Part shown: positions 36,601-49,145 of the stretch, piece by piece
Layout of the letters: every line of letters starts with the position of its first letter
Numbering within the stretch: position 1 is the stretch's first letter
Assembly: GCF_011397635.1 (NCBI RefSeq)
Contig: NC_064760.1
Location: forward strand, 29,690,856 to 29,754,855
Length of the DNA stretch: 64,000 bases
Direction: 5' to 3'
From: Epinephelus fuscoguttatus
Lineage: Eukaryota; Chordata; Actinopteri; Perciformes; Serranidae
The notes under the pieces: model-generated
What the model was told of the DNA's origin: nothing
The model's input: the letters and a program-made list of their open reading frames with translations, nothing else
The model's database searches: none
Program-made: the position numbers and the translations under genes

Positions 36601-39600
36601 AAGAAGAGGTTGCCCATTGGTAGCCAGTACCAGTGGAGGTGCACCACTTGGAACTTCTGAAACAAATTACGACCTAACTTCTTTTTTTTAATTAACTTTT
36701 CCCATTAACTTTGAAAAGTCATAGTTGTCAATTTTTGGAGTAAAAATGTGAAATATAGGACTGTGTGTTTAAAAATGAATGACATGAAAATGAATCTGCT
36801 CATACACATGTACACTAATCCAACTTAAAGGTACTCAAAGTACCTTTTGTGTACTGTTGCTTCTGGCTCTGGACATACAAATGTTAAAAAAAAAAAAAAG
36901 TTATCAATGTACAGATTGGTGCTAGATATTGTGTATTTGGTTTATAGACTCTCTGTGAGCAGCTCAGACAAGAGAACAATGAGCTGCGAAAGAAAATGGA
37001 AGAGGATCATCATATCAGGAATCGTGACTTGGAACAGCTGAGGTAATGTTTTCCCTTCTCCTTTACATTTGACTGGGCTTTACGTTGCTTCTGCTAAAGC
37101 AAAACCTTAAGTCAGGTCAAAAAAGAACAAATGTGAGACTGTATTGCTTACAAGTAGTGTTAATTTTCTCAGCTTATTTTGCTCAGCTTTAGTTATAGTC
37201 TTGTGTCAAATGTCTGTATTAGTTTTTAATCATAATAAGCCAACAATCATGTTTTCTTTTGTTTTTTTTTAGTAAGTTTTAGTTGACATTTTAGCCCTAC
37301 CGTAGTGAAAGAAAGTTGTAGCTGTTTTAATATTGTAGTCTTTTTTCAGTCATCAAATTATGTTGAATATTTTAGTCCACCTAGTCTAGTCAAAACCAAT
37401 GATTTTGTCATTTTAGTCAAACTTATTTCATGTAAGTTCTTATCATATTATTATCTGATTTTAAAAAAACGTGTTGAGTGATTAAGAATTCAGCTTTGCA
37501 GAAAGTGTCTGGTTCAATAGTCTGATGGTATCAATTTATCGAGTACATCCATACACGTCATTGGTAACTCACTGGACAAAGGACAGTGGCGTGAAGTGAC
37601 GCATGCCAAGCCGTCACTGGTGTGAGGGTGTAAATTGGAAATAATAAGGGCAGCTGTTTTGATATACACCATTTAGTGGCGATGCCTTTTGGCCTCTATT
37701 CCGAGTCCTCTTTACTGTGCTCACTGTGTGCTGGCTGTGTAATGGTGATATGGCACGCACAGCACAGCACATGAAACTGCTGCATTGCCACAAAAAAGTC
37801 TATAATACTATATTTCCTATTATTTTAAATGATAATAAAGATTCTAGCAAAGGTTTTATTTTTCAAACTACATTTTAGTCGTGCCTTTTTCGTCAACAAA
37901 ATTGCTTGTCCATGTAATCACAGTTATTGTTAAATGATGACAGTGCTGTCTCATTATCGTCTATCATAGTCTTAGTCATTTTTTTCAAACTGTGGGACAA
38001 TTTTGTTTCTCATGACCTTTTTGAATATGGCGTCTGTCAGCCTCCTGTTACTCCTCTGATGACCAAACCTTAAACAATTTTTACTTTGTCCAGGATGTTG
38101 ACAGTTGACCATGCTTTCACTTTGAAAGGGGGAATATTCCACTGCTTTCTGTTGGCGTCATTGTACCCAGTGGGTATTATAGGTTCTTCCCAAAGGACAT
38201 CCTGAAGCTGTACGAAAGCTTCAACAAACTCTGGGAAGGGACTGTGCACACTAACACTATCATTTTCATTATCTTGCTGATTCAGACAGGAGAATCAGAA
38301 ACTTAAGGAGCTGGTCACAGGAGGAGTACCAGCAGCGGCATCATCCGCAGCGCCATCTGACACCGAAGTGCCGGAGGCCAAAGAGGAGCCTGTGAAGGAG
38401 GAATCAGCCGCTGTAAGACCCAAGATGGAGGCCACCACTCCGCAGAAGGTAGCTTAAATCAAATTACATTGTGAATTATTTTTTTGTTCCGTAAAGACAC
38501 ATTTTACAACTTTGCCTCGTGTTATAAATCTGTCACATTTACATACCAAATACATTTTTATTTTTAGCTTTTTCCTTTTAGGAATACATTGAAGGATTTC
38601 TTATGAATTTGTGACTTAAAACTTCTCCACTTAAGAACAATGTGGGCTAAGAGTAATGGAGCATTGTTGTGGATTAAGAAATGTTTTGTGTGCCCCCAGA
38701 GTGGAAAAGCTGCAGAGAAAACCCCAACTAAACCTTGTGATGTTGAGGTGTATGAAAAGAAGATCAAACTTTTGGAGAAGCAGAGAAAGGATGTGAGTCT
38801 TTTTTTGTATAATTATTATTTTCACCCTTACTGCTCATCCTCTTTTGCCATAGGGGAAAGTCTCTGTGTATTTTTGTTTCCTATATGTTCAGTGTCATTT
38901 GTTTCACTTTCTGGCTCTGCTTACAGGTACTGGAGGTTAACAAGCAGTGGGACATTCAGTGGAACTCCATGAAGTCACAGTTTGAACAGAAGGTACAGTA
39001 ATGACTTTACAGCTGTTGTGAAGGGTGTGGGAAGACATCACAGTGTCCTCAACTAATATATATAGATATATAGATCTGCTGAAGGAGAATTAGTACCTTA
39101 ATCTCTCCAATTTCCTCTAAAAACATTTTCAATTTTTTTCAACTCACTTTTAAAAAAGTTGAACAGGTTTATTCATTTTTCAGGGTTCTTATGAGTCCTT
39201 GAAAGTTTGTGAATCTTTGTGGGGCGGGGGAAGAAAGGCAGCATAAGTAGACATGGGTCATTGAAAGGGCTTAAATTTATATATTTTTTGCAAGAATACA
39301 AGTCGAAGTTTTTTTGTGAGAAGTGTTCACACCTAGCCTCTCTCTCTTCTGTTTCTGTGAGCTTCTGTAAAGCTTGCTACTTTCATTATAACTATTCTCA
39401 GTGCTATGACAGAAATTAACCTTGATCCCTGTCACATACTTTACTGTGTGAGAAGTGTGAATTTGAGGGAATTGGGCCTGCCTGGAAAGTCCTTTAAAAC
39501 TCATTAAATTTGATGTTAAAGAACGTGTAGGAGCCTGGATGTTTTTGTTTTGTTTTGTGGAATCGCATTATTTCAATCCACCAAATATTCTTGGTCCCAT

Positions 39601-42600
39601 TTTTACTTGTTCAGTTTTTGGGAAAGCCCTTTCTTCATATGCCATGGTTCTATTTAGATTAAAAGCAAAGCACTTACAATTTGTACAGAGATGCATCTAC
39701 ATGTGCAGTACACAAAGAACATGGAGTATTTATCCTCCATTTTCCAACTCAGTATGGCCTCACCTGATATCAGTAATACATGTGTTTTAGAATGGACAGT
39801 TTTTATCTGTTGCCATAGGTTCACAATTACCTCTATCCAACACATTCTGCATTATGGCTACGGAATATTAAATAATAATTGTTTTCTTTGCCATTAATGT
39901 TGACATGTTTTTCAAATAAATGACATGACAGATGGCAGGGATTTTGTAATATGGAAATATCTTTAAGGAACAGAGGACTCTGATACTTGTGTGCATCAGT
40001 TGGCAGTGAAGCAGCTGTGTGTGTGTGTTCTATATGCTTGTCCAGTGGAAAGGTGCAATCTTGCAATAGCTCGCTATCTCACCACAAGGCCTGTCACACC
40101 TCAGTAAGAATTCCCCTCACCTCTCTGGTACCCGCTGACTTCCTCCTGTGGTGCAGTGAGAGGGCAGCATAGACACACACTCTCACACTCATGCTCACAC
40201 ACCTACGCGTGTGCACAGCCCACAGTCATGAACAAACTTACATTGACACTTTGTTGAGACGGGGACACCATGCAGCCTTGGGTTTAAACCACAGAACCCT
40301 AGATATATCCATTTGCGTCACTAGGTTCGTTCATATTTTACACAAAAACAGAACTGCGTATTTGCAAATGTGTCCTTGTTGCTGTGGTTTAGTGTTTCTA
40401 AGGCTGTGTCCTTACACATGCAACAGCTGATGTTTATCTTTACCAGAGTTGTTATCACTGAATCAGGTTGTTTTTTTTTTTTTTATGTGTGTTATGAGAA
40501 TTGAATCTTAGAACTATGATTAGTGTACTTGGTGAATGCTGTTCTCCACTAAACAGTTTGCATTGTCCCTCAGATCACAGACCTCAGACAACGGCTGGCT
40601 GAGTCCCAGAAAACTGTGCTTGAGCTGGAGGCAGAGCGAGAGCAGAGGCAGCGCGACTATGACAAGAAGCTGCTCCTGGCCAAGTCTAAGATTGAAAATG
40701 TACAGGTGAGAATACAAGTTCACAAAGCCCAGGTGAAAAACTGGTCTAATGTTTCAAAACTGGGACACAGAAACATGAAAAAAAAAGTTTCATGATACTC
40801 AAACGGAGGTGTTTTTAATGTTTTGGGTGTGCATATTTCAGGGAGAGAAGGAGTGTCTCAACTCTGAAACCACTGAGCTGAAGCAGAAGATTCGCTACCT
40901 GCAAGATCAGCTGCTGCCCCTCAGCAAACAGAGGGAGTACCAGGAGAAGGAGATCCAACGCCTCAACAGGGTGAGTGTGCTTTACCTCTCCCCCTTTCTG
41001 CCTTCCTTCCACAGAAACACTTCCTTCTGAGTAATAATACTTGTTTTGTCTTAATCCAGGCTTTAGAGGAAGCCTTAAACCTGCACACCCCTTCATCCTC
41101 CCAACAACCACCTGGTCAGGGTAACTTTGCCGATGCAGCCAATAACCTGAAAAAACAGGAACTGCTCACTCAAATAGCTGTACTAAAGGAACAGGTCAGA
41201 CACGGAACACACGTATACACATTTCTATTGCGAGTACACCTCCATTTCCTCAACGGATTTTTATTGTTTTGTATTTCAGGTGAAAATCTTTGAAGAAGAC
41301 TTCAGAAAAGAGAGGAGTGACAGGGAGCGAATGAATGAGGAAAAAGAGGACTTGAGGCGGCAAGTTGAGAGACTCCAGGGTCAGATTACTAATTTGACCA
41401 ATCAGGTAAACTGTGTGTTGACAGTATATTCTCCTGTATATGCGGCATCATTAGGAATGCTTCAGCTTTTGTTTCTTGGATTGTGGGAATTGGTTTTTAC
41501 TTTTTTTTTTTTAAATTGTGTGTTTGTGGTTTAGCTTCATCAGGCACAGAACGAGTGTCAGAGAGAACGTACGGAGAGGTGTAAACTGGAGAGACTGCAG
41601 ATGCAGCATCACAAACAGGTACTGAGCCTGGCAGTGTAGCAGACATGTTGGTATTTTAAATGAAATGGTACCATCAGCCTGGATAGTTTATGTGTTTGGT
41701 CATTTTGGCCATCCTATTAAGTACATTAAATCAGGGCCAAGGCGTTCACTGAAAGTTGCTCTACAAGTCTTTGGGAAGCATCATACAGTAGGATATGAGT
41801 TGTGGTAAACCTTGCAGACGAGCGCCCCCTTGTGACAGAATGCAGTCACATAGATGCTGACTGTAATAAGTTCATACTGGACAAATTGATACTCCAGGAC
41901 AAGAGCCTGACTCCAGCTAGGTTGTTGGTCAGTGCATTCGGGAGGTCAGCAGGTGGAATATTTACACTCCTCACTGGGAGGCAGCTGCAGCAGGGGTTGA
42001 AGGTCAGCAGTGGCCCATGCCATGACAGGGCCACTGCGCTCGCTGAGAGTAGCAGCTGTGCACTGATTGGGGATCACGTGTGTACTTGTGATCCCTCGTA
42101 GGGGCAGCAGCAGGAAAGACGTACCTCAGACCCCACGTCAGGCTCAGTGAACGGCCCGCTGAGCCCTCCCTACTGTGGTCCCTTTGTGCAGGTGGGACCG
42201 CAGGGCCTTGAGGGCTGGCCCATACACTTCCCTCCCCGGATGCCCAATGCAGCAGGCGCCACAGCAGCAGCCGCCGCAGCGCCGCCCCCTGTACGAGACT
42301 TCCAGCCTGTTACCCCGGTAAGGGTCCTGTAAGGCCCCTCTGTCTCTGTCTCTGGGGTGACTTTGGTTCACTGAGGAAACAAGGCTCTTCTCTCTCTTAA
42401 CTTCTACTCCCCTTGTCTTTTGGGAGGAACATCAGCTGTACTTAGGTCTAACATGTAGCTCAACCTAGCCACGCTTACATTCAATAACCATTGTAAGGCT
42501 ACGGCAAAGACTTGAGGGCTGCTAGTTGTGATGAATAATGGGTTTGTTTAGTGATTTCAACTAAGTTGGTCTTTTCTCTTTGGTCAGGGTTTTCCTTGGC

Positions 42601-43850
42601 AGTCGTCATTCCCACAGCCCAGAGGGGCCAGAGCAGTAGGAGAGAGTTCAAGACCACCACCAGAGAATGCAGGTACGGTACAGCCAGCCAAGTACAATGT
42701 TTTAATCCTAATGTTTGTTACAAATCCAGGGCCTCTGCAGGTCCTCAGAAAGTCTTCAAATGTCTTAAAAATATTGGTCCCTGAAAGTGTTAAATGTTAA
42801 TTTGTGTGGTCCTAATTGCCACAAACATTCTTTGAATTAAATTTTATGTATCCATCATAAATTGTATGTGTTAAGTCCACATTTCTGATGTTACAAATCT
42901 TTAAACCTACCACTGAACTTAATACTTCACTTTATACTTGCGCTTTGAAAATTAAGAGTAACCTAACTCACTCTAATAACCATAATCCTACATAAAATCT
43001 ACCTTTACATGAGACCACATATTACTACTTACCTTTTAAGTAGCAAGCAGCAAAGGGTTGCAAGCCAGAGTTGAACTCATGACCGCTGCAGCGAGGCATC
43101 ACCTCTATACATGGGGGGCCGGCACTATCCACTAAGCTACCGACGCCCCAAATAAATACATTTTTAATATTTGTTGCATTGGTGATATCCAAATATTGCT
43201 GTTACAGTCAGAGCCAGACAAGGCTGCACATGCGTTGGTTTGTTTCTTTGTGTGCACACAGGCATCTGTTACAGAGACAATGCTGAAGCTAAATGAGTTG
43301 TTTGACTGTGGGGTAAGAAGTTGGACTAACCTGTTGACATCACAAAGGAGTTTACAAATTGATTCAGCTGACTAAAAACCTGATGAACCTGAACGAAAAA
43401 CAGGAAGGAGATTTATAGGTCTTGGAAGGCAGAGTATTCTAGCATATCTGAACTGAATGGAAAATGATAATGCAAAGCATATACAACATACACCTTGATA
43501 AGGGACACATCAATAATGTAATAAAGCTTTTAAACATTCTTTTATTAAGCTCAGCTGGCGTGCAACTCCATGTCATCTGAGTTACTCAAAATATAAGGTG
43601 TATAAAAAAATGGCAACCCTATTTTCAGTTTTGTCAACCAAAAGCTGACGAACCAAAAGTTAGTGTTTAGCCCGGACCTAAATGTTTATTGTATTTATTT
43701 GGAATGAAAAGTGCTGCAGCAGTTTGTGACCGTCTTGTGCTTTGTGTGTCTGCAGATCAGTCCGCATCAGCAGTGGCAGCGGCTGCAGCAGCAGCGGCGG
43801 CAGGATTTGGGAAAAGGGAGCGACAGAACATTGACCCTGGAAAGCACTAA
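33656..43850 (+). CDS. tnip1: TNFAIP3-interacting protein 1 (ABIN-1), complete
   Basis: Cytosolic coiled-coil adaptor that binds linear or Lys63 polyubiquitin and the deubiquitinase A20 and damps NF-kappaB and cell-death signalling (known of the family). Coding exons: 33656-33803, 34407-34550, 34680-34765, 34920-34979, 35693-35902, 36948-37042, 38286-38448, 38700-38792, 38927-38992, 40574-40705, 40842-40970, 41060-41194, 41280-41405, 41535-41618, 42102-42317, 42588-42672, 43756-43850. They join in phase to 688 residues (human 636). The protein opens MEGKGPYRIYDPGG as in human. Coiled coil spans most of residues 30-560. The UBAN ubiquitin-binding block (VKIFEEDFRKERSDRERMNE) sits at about residues 485-510. 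A proline-rich tail follows, then a poly-alanine run and a basic end (GFGKRERQNIDPGKH). The exons at 34680 and 34920 are the least conserved and least certain. Confidence 0.95.
37140..37990. repeat. Dispersed teleost repeat in a tnip1 intron
   Basis: Left part has AGTGTTAATTTTCTCAGC and the right part TCGTCAACAAAATTGCTTG, which reads as its rough reverse complement. Internal TTTAGTC/TTTAGTT motifs repeat. Probably a non-autonomous element of about 0.85 kb with decayed ends. Confidence 0.4.
42720..42905. repeat. Dispersed repeat (GTCCTTGAAAAGTCTTAAA type)
   Basis: CTCTGCAGGTCCTCAGAAAG then TCTTAAAAATATTGGTCCCT and CCTAATTGCCACAAACATTC. A related copy lies at about 60560-60665, and a fragment at about 39182-39225. 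It resembles a common fish repeat ending in AGGTCCTTGAAAAGTC. Class not determined. Confidence 0.45.
43045..43149 (-). mobile_element. tRNA-derived SINE, 3'-truncated copy
   Basis: On the minus strand it starts GGGGCGTCGGTAGCTTAGTG (A-box-like) and has a B-box-like GAGTTCAACTCTGGC. About 90 percent alike to the fuller copy at 58511-58695. Lies in the last tnip1 intron region. Confidence 0.75.
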
Positions 43851-44793
43851 AGCATCACCGTACCCACCAAATGGAGTCTGGGTAGTAGCATGAAATCAGT
43901 TTGTTTTTGAGTTGACAAGGTGTGATTTGATCTATAATTTTCCTACTGAACTGTAGATATCCTATTGTAATGTTGTTTATACTTGCGTTTTATAAGGCTA
44001 TTTGTGAAACACTTCGCTATTCTGAATATATACATGAAATATTATTTAGATTTTTTTTATCAGGAACTGAAGTCATTTGTTAAATAGGTTGGAATAATTA
44101 ACATTGTTCTTTTTTTTTTTTTTTGTTCCAGAAAATATACCTATGTGCTTGTATCTCTGCAGATATGTAACAACTTGACACTTAGTCTGTTACTTGTAGG
44201 GTACAGGAAGCCATTCCCCAATACAACTAAGATGACATATTCTCATTCCAACAATGAATGATTATATAGGTACATTGAATCATAGGATTAACAATGTGAA
44301 TGTTGATTGATTTATGAAGATTTCCTCAGTACCATCGATGTTATAGAACTGTCCCATACGTGTAACTGTTCAAAAGTGGTTGTTGAAATGCAAAAATTTT
44401 GGGAAATGAATTTTGATGGTATCATACCAAAAACATGATTGTGATTATTGATAATTTATTTATAACCTGCTGTTTTGATAGTTGCATTGACTAAGTGTAA
44501 ATCATTGTCTTTAGTAATGCTGTTCTTTCTATGTTGTTAGTGTAATCCCAATATATTGTAGCTATTGACATTGTATGTTTGTATCAGACACAATACACAA
44601 TGCACAGTACATACACAACCTTTATTTTTCCCCATGATGATGGACCTAATCTCATTAAACACAACACTTCTACTTGACCACAATTGATTTGATGATTTGA
44701 CCATTCATACTCATCTTACTGCATCCTGTACTATTGCCCACAGTTTAGCCCCGACATACAGTATCAAGCAGTCAAACCCTTTAGGCTACGGTG
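43851..44793 (+). other. tnip1 3' UTR or intergenic DNA
   Basis: AT-rich non-coding sequence after the tnip1 stop. No AATAAA hexamer was seen in it; ATTAAA occurs near 44653. Confidence 0.4.
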
Positions 44794-45147
44794 ATGGCGG
44801 TCTTCCTCTTCATACTGTTATTCCATGTTAACTTAGTTGTAATCAATGCAACTTTTACACCTATTACTGAGACATTAATTCTGCTCAAGCAACAGAGAGA
44901 GGAAGATTTTCATCAGTATCTGAAGGCCCTAGATCCGGTGTTACAGCAGTACAGCCGCCCCTCAGAGGACAAAACCTCTGCCAGGATGTCTTGTCTTTGC
45001 TCCCTGCCCACTTCAACAACCAGCAATCCATGCCGTGCCGACTGTCCTGTGAACTGCTGTAACACAAAGTCAAGAGCCCTGATAGCGGACAAGATAATGC
45101 ACGATACCATTTTTAAAATCCAATCTCAAATTAAGCCACTGTTTTAA
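44794..45147 (+). CDS. Unrecognised small secreted-type reading frame, six cysteines
   Basis: ATG at 44794 in a good context (G at -3 and +4) opens 117 codons ending in TAA. The first 19 residues (MAVFLFILLFHVNLVVINA) look like a textbook signal peptide with cleavage after INA. The mature part would have a charged helix-like stretch (LLKQQREEDFHQYLKALD) and a cluster of six cysteines as CLC, C, C and CC, then a basic-hydrophobic tail. I do not recognise the family. An AG acceptor near 44744 could make it a last exon. The first AATAAA after it is at 45425. Between the tnip1 stop (43850) and here I saw no AATAAA, so it may instead be a chance frame inside a long tnip1 3' UTR. Confidence 0.35.
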   Translation: MAVFLFILLFHVNLVVINATFTPITETLILLKQQREEDFHQYLKALDPVLQQYSRPSEDKTSARMSCLCSLPTSTTSNPCRADCPVNCCNTKSRALIADKIMHDTIFKIQSQIKPLF

Positions 45148-45424
45148 CTGAATACCCATTGAGATTCCCTTAGGAGTGTATGTCAGGTAGTCAGATGAAG
45201 GGCTTCAAAATGTGTGCAGATGATTAAGAAAAGGCTCCATTATATCAAACAAAGTTAAGTTACAGGGAACAAAATCCTGATGGGTGAGAGCTGAAATGAG
45301 AAATTGCACTTTGAAAGGTATGCTGTAATTACTGGCAGTTGTATTTTCTTGGTTTGTAGCCCTTTTTCTCCTTTTTTTGCTGTAGGCAAAAGCACATGTG
45401 AGACTTTTTGTATTTGACTGGCTT

Positions 45425-45430
45425 AATAAA
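45425..45430 (+). terminator. Plus-strand poly(A) signal
   Basis: AATAAA, the first clear plus-strand signal after the tnip1 stop. It serves either tnip1 or the small frame at 44794-45147. The opposing gpx3 signal is only about 170 bp away. Confidence 0.5.
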
Positions 45431-45594
45431 TCTATTCTAAATGTCTAATAGCATCTTACCCTGCTTATTCATGTTCATACCTTCAGTGTCAGGGCCACAA
45501 ATTTGCTACATCATATTCAAATTTCCATGACATGACACCTGCTGTGTGTTTCTCATAAAGGAAAGTCCGCACATCAGTGTGTTGTTCTCCATGA

Positions 45595-45600
45595 TTTATT
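45595..45600 (-). terminator. gpx3: gpx3 poly(A) signal
   Basis: AATAAA on the minus strand about 300 nt after the stop, downstream of the SECIS candidate. Confidence 0.6.
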
Positions 45601-45711
45601 AAAAGTAATTAACATTGAGGCTGTAATGGCTAACAGGTCCTGGGAAGAGAAGGTGACATGATGCTGTGAGGTCGCAGGGTGGCCCGAATGCACTGAAGAG
45701 CCGGCCTGCGC

Positions 45712-45770
45712 CCCAGACTCCGAAGAGGCACCACAGAGTTCCTGTTTTCAAGCCTCCTCTTCATTCAACA
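45712..45770 (-). promoter_or_regulatory. gpx3: Candidate SECIS element in gpx3 3' UTR
   Basis: About 140 nt after the stop on the minus strand. ATGA (45764-45761) is followed, after 12 bases, by an AAAA run. GAGGAGGC then pairs over all eight positions (one G-U) with GCCTCTTC further on, and a GGAG sits where the 3' GA of the core quartet should be. The ACAG/CTGT pair can make the extra apical stem of a form-2 SECIS. Spacing from ATGA to the A-run matches the known 11-12 nt rule. The fold was made by hand only. Confidence 0.55.
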
Positions 45771-45903
45771 TGCCATCTTCATGTACCAGAATCTGTCAAC
45801 ATTACTCTAACGTTCTTTACAGTCTACATTAGCTCTGCTTATCCTGTGCATCTTATCACAGCTACGTCATTAGAGGGACAATACAGTATGATGAGTCTGA
45901 GAT

Positions 45904-48900
45904 CTAATTAAACATCTCCTGTGTGTACAGCTGGAGCAGGTATTTGCGGATGTCAGCTTTGACCTCCGAAATGTTGACGCTTGGGTGCCATCTCTTCACC
46001 GGCTTCCCATCCGGTCCCACCAGAAACTTCTCAAAGTTCCACTTGATGTCGCTGAGCTTCACAGGCTCCCAGAACATGCTGGTGGGGTTACCCAAGAGGT
46101 CTCCGACTGGAGGGCAGGAGTTCTGCATGGCAGCAATTAGGATTATATGAGAGAGCAATACAGTCTGTGCACCATCAAGTGGGCACAAGGCGGACTTTGA
46201 TTAGCAACACATTTTATTTTGTTGAGTAATTGATTCTATAATAACTCCATGTTCCTCATCCGACACACCAGTCAGCTATTAATGGTTGTTTACAGCTAAT
46301 AAATAATGAGACTGATATGTCTGAACAGTTTGAGCACAGCAGGAGTGCAGCACAAAAAGTACATGTTGAGATATGAACTATGAACACAACATTCAGTGAA
46401 GATTTTTAAATCACACAGAACATAACATACCTTAAGGAAAGTGAAAATGTCTTGCTCATTTCTTCCATTCACATCACCTTTCTCGAACAGCAGGAAGTTT
46501 GGAACAAATCCATTGCCTGGTCTTACAAACCTGGAATCCAGAGAGAGGGCAGTTTATCAGTGGACATGCCTCTGAGCATTTTGTGGCTTGGCAGCCGCCC
46601 TAGATTCACTACAAGCTGAGAAAGAGCACACAAGTCTGCTGCAAAGTGTTTACTATGTATATAAAATAACAGATGGAACCTGAGACGGAATTTTTATGCA
46701 TGTTAGAGAGGCCATAAACAGAGGCTGAGCCTGTTGCCAAAGGATGTTTTCACTGATTAAATGAGGCTTTGTTGATTGACAGAGGATTTACCAATATTGC
46801 AAATTCCTCTCTGCATCCAGCTTCAAAGGTTTTATGTTACATCACAATATATATGGTCGTGTCAGAGGCTTGTGACTCGAAGTTAGGGGATTCTTGTGTT
46901 TTCACATCTACTACAAGCTGAAAAAATATCCAGTGTATAGGACTTTGACCTAACCGAAATTATTTATGGTTTTAACCAAACGTCAGTTGGTTGGGTTTAT
47001 AGCAGAAGTGGGACAAAGTCATTTGTTTTTCCCGAGTCAAGACTGACAAGTCCCAAGTCTTTAACTTTGAGTTTTGCGTCACAAATAAGTGATAATGTGT
47101 TCATCACAGATGTAATGCCATTTTAACAATAAAATTATAATATATTAAATATGTAAAAATCATGAATGTTTTTTGAGTTTGTTATGAAAATTAAAAAATA
47201 GTTTTATCTTATTTTTTAAAATGTCTTTAAATTTTTTTAATTAATTTTTTAGAACAAATACATTTTTGCTATTTTTATTTTGCAAATTTGCTCATATGAA
47301 ATTATTTTATTGTTTGCCCTTTATCTATTTATTTATTTTCTTATTTTATTTGTGAGCTAAGTTGTTAACGTGTGTTAATTTTTATTTCGCTTTTGTTCTT
47401 GTTTGTATAAATACAATAAATATAAAAGATAATAATCAGGGGCTGTCAGGCGAAGCTTTCCTAGGGTGCCAAATGTGCCACCACTGGCGCTGCATATTAT
47501 CAAGCAGTACCACAACAGAACAATTTCTGTGTGTTTCTGTCCTGTGTTTTTGTATGTTCTCCTGCAACTTGACTGGATGCTGGTGGACTGGTTCAAACAA
47601 AGTAGATCTGGGGAATTCAGTGTTGACTTGCTGGGAGTGAACAGTGTTCAGCTGATTACAGAAATGACTTGATTCCTGGCACACTTTTTAATCTTTGAAC
47701 TTTGGGGGAAGGTATCAGGTATTTCAAAGCCAAGAGGCTCAAGTCCAAGTGGAGTCACAGGTTATTGGTGTTTTGTCAATTTGAGTCTGATGTTATTCAA
47801 TTTGTGACTCAAGTCTGACCCAAGTCCACCCCTCATGTTGACAGTGTTTCCAGTCAGTCAGCTGTGCCTGACCTGATATTGATTTGCACTGAAAGAGAAA
47901 CATGTCTCACTTTAACGCTGGTGGAATTTCATGGTTTTTCCCCGGTTCCTGTTTCCCAAATTGGTTGCAGGGGAAGCCGAGAACGGTGAGTCCAAGAGGT
48001 TTCATCTCCTCGTGTAGTGCATTCAGTTCTGAAAATGGAGAAGTAACATGTATTCAGGTGGAGAAGCTTGCTGTTAAAACAAAACCGTGATGGCCCGTCC
48101 TGCTGTTTCTTACCCACATACTGGTAGGTGTACCCTCAGTACGTGGCCACATTGATGAAGAGGACACTCTTGCCCTTGTAGTCACTGAAGTTCACAGTGT
48201 GACTGTTGTTCAGAGTCTTTGCGTGGTAATTGTAAATGGTTCTATCTGTGGGCTCACAAAGCTGAAGGTAGACACACAGATTAAAGCAGGTTATTTTTGT
48301 TTTAACTGTCCAGCAGCCAACACAGTCATCAATATGTCTTTAGTGTAGTATTTGTGATTATAAATTGGATATATATGTATGCCAAAATGTGTTCCACATA
48401 ATATGGATTTATCCTGCAGGACATGATATGTCTGTATTTGCTTTAGATTTCTATTGTCTACTACGCCCATTTTCCAGCCAATGGTAGCCCTTGACATGGA
48501 CTGATCTGTGTCACTTCATACAAATGTTTATTTATGGGTGGTGTGTTTTGCAACACACACCTCAGTCACCCACTCCTTTTAATGATTTGTACAATCTGAG
48601 TCATTTTTTCGTAACTCAAACAAAACATTAACCAGGTACCCAACATAGCTGCAGCCCTACAAGAGTATTAAAATATTAATATATCAATGGCAACTGAACA
48701 AAACATAATGTTTTTAATACACTGGGAAATGTTGAAAAGGTCTTGAAGATCATCCATCTCCTGTTTACTGTCTCTGTAGTATGATTCTTCCAATGCAAAT
48801 ATTAGGGACGTGTTTAACAAATGGAGTCTGATGCTCGAACTAAGCAAATAAAAACACAATGACAGCTGCAACAGTTTCACCTGTCTGCTAGCTCATACCT

Positions 48901-49109
48901 CCGTTGTTGATAGACTGTCATCTGCTTAAGTCCAACACACAAGCCCAGTGTCAACAACGCAGCAGAACATTGGAGGCACTTAGTAAAAATAACACTCACA
49001 TATCTCAGTTTATTGTGACCCATTGAGAAATATTTCCCTTTATAGCTAGCAATTAAATCATAACAATTAAATTTTACACAGCTCAAAGTGTGTATGTAGC
49101 AGAGGCGAC

Positions 49110-49145
<36 letters not shown>

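Noticed and set aside
44885-45110. Two minus-strand open frames opposite the small secreted-type frame
   Set aside because: Lack signal peptide or motif and are shadows of the plus-strand frame.
48136-48138. In-frame TGA in gpx3 exon 2, which could suggest a pseudogene
   Set aside because: It lies exactly at the selenocysteine position of glutathione peroxidases, and all exons before and after are intact.
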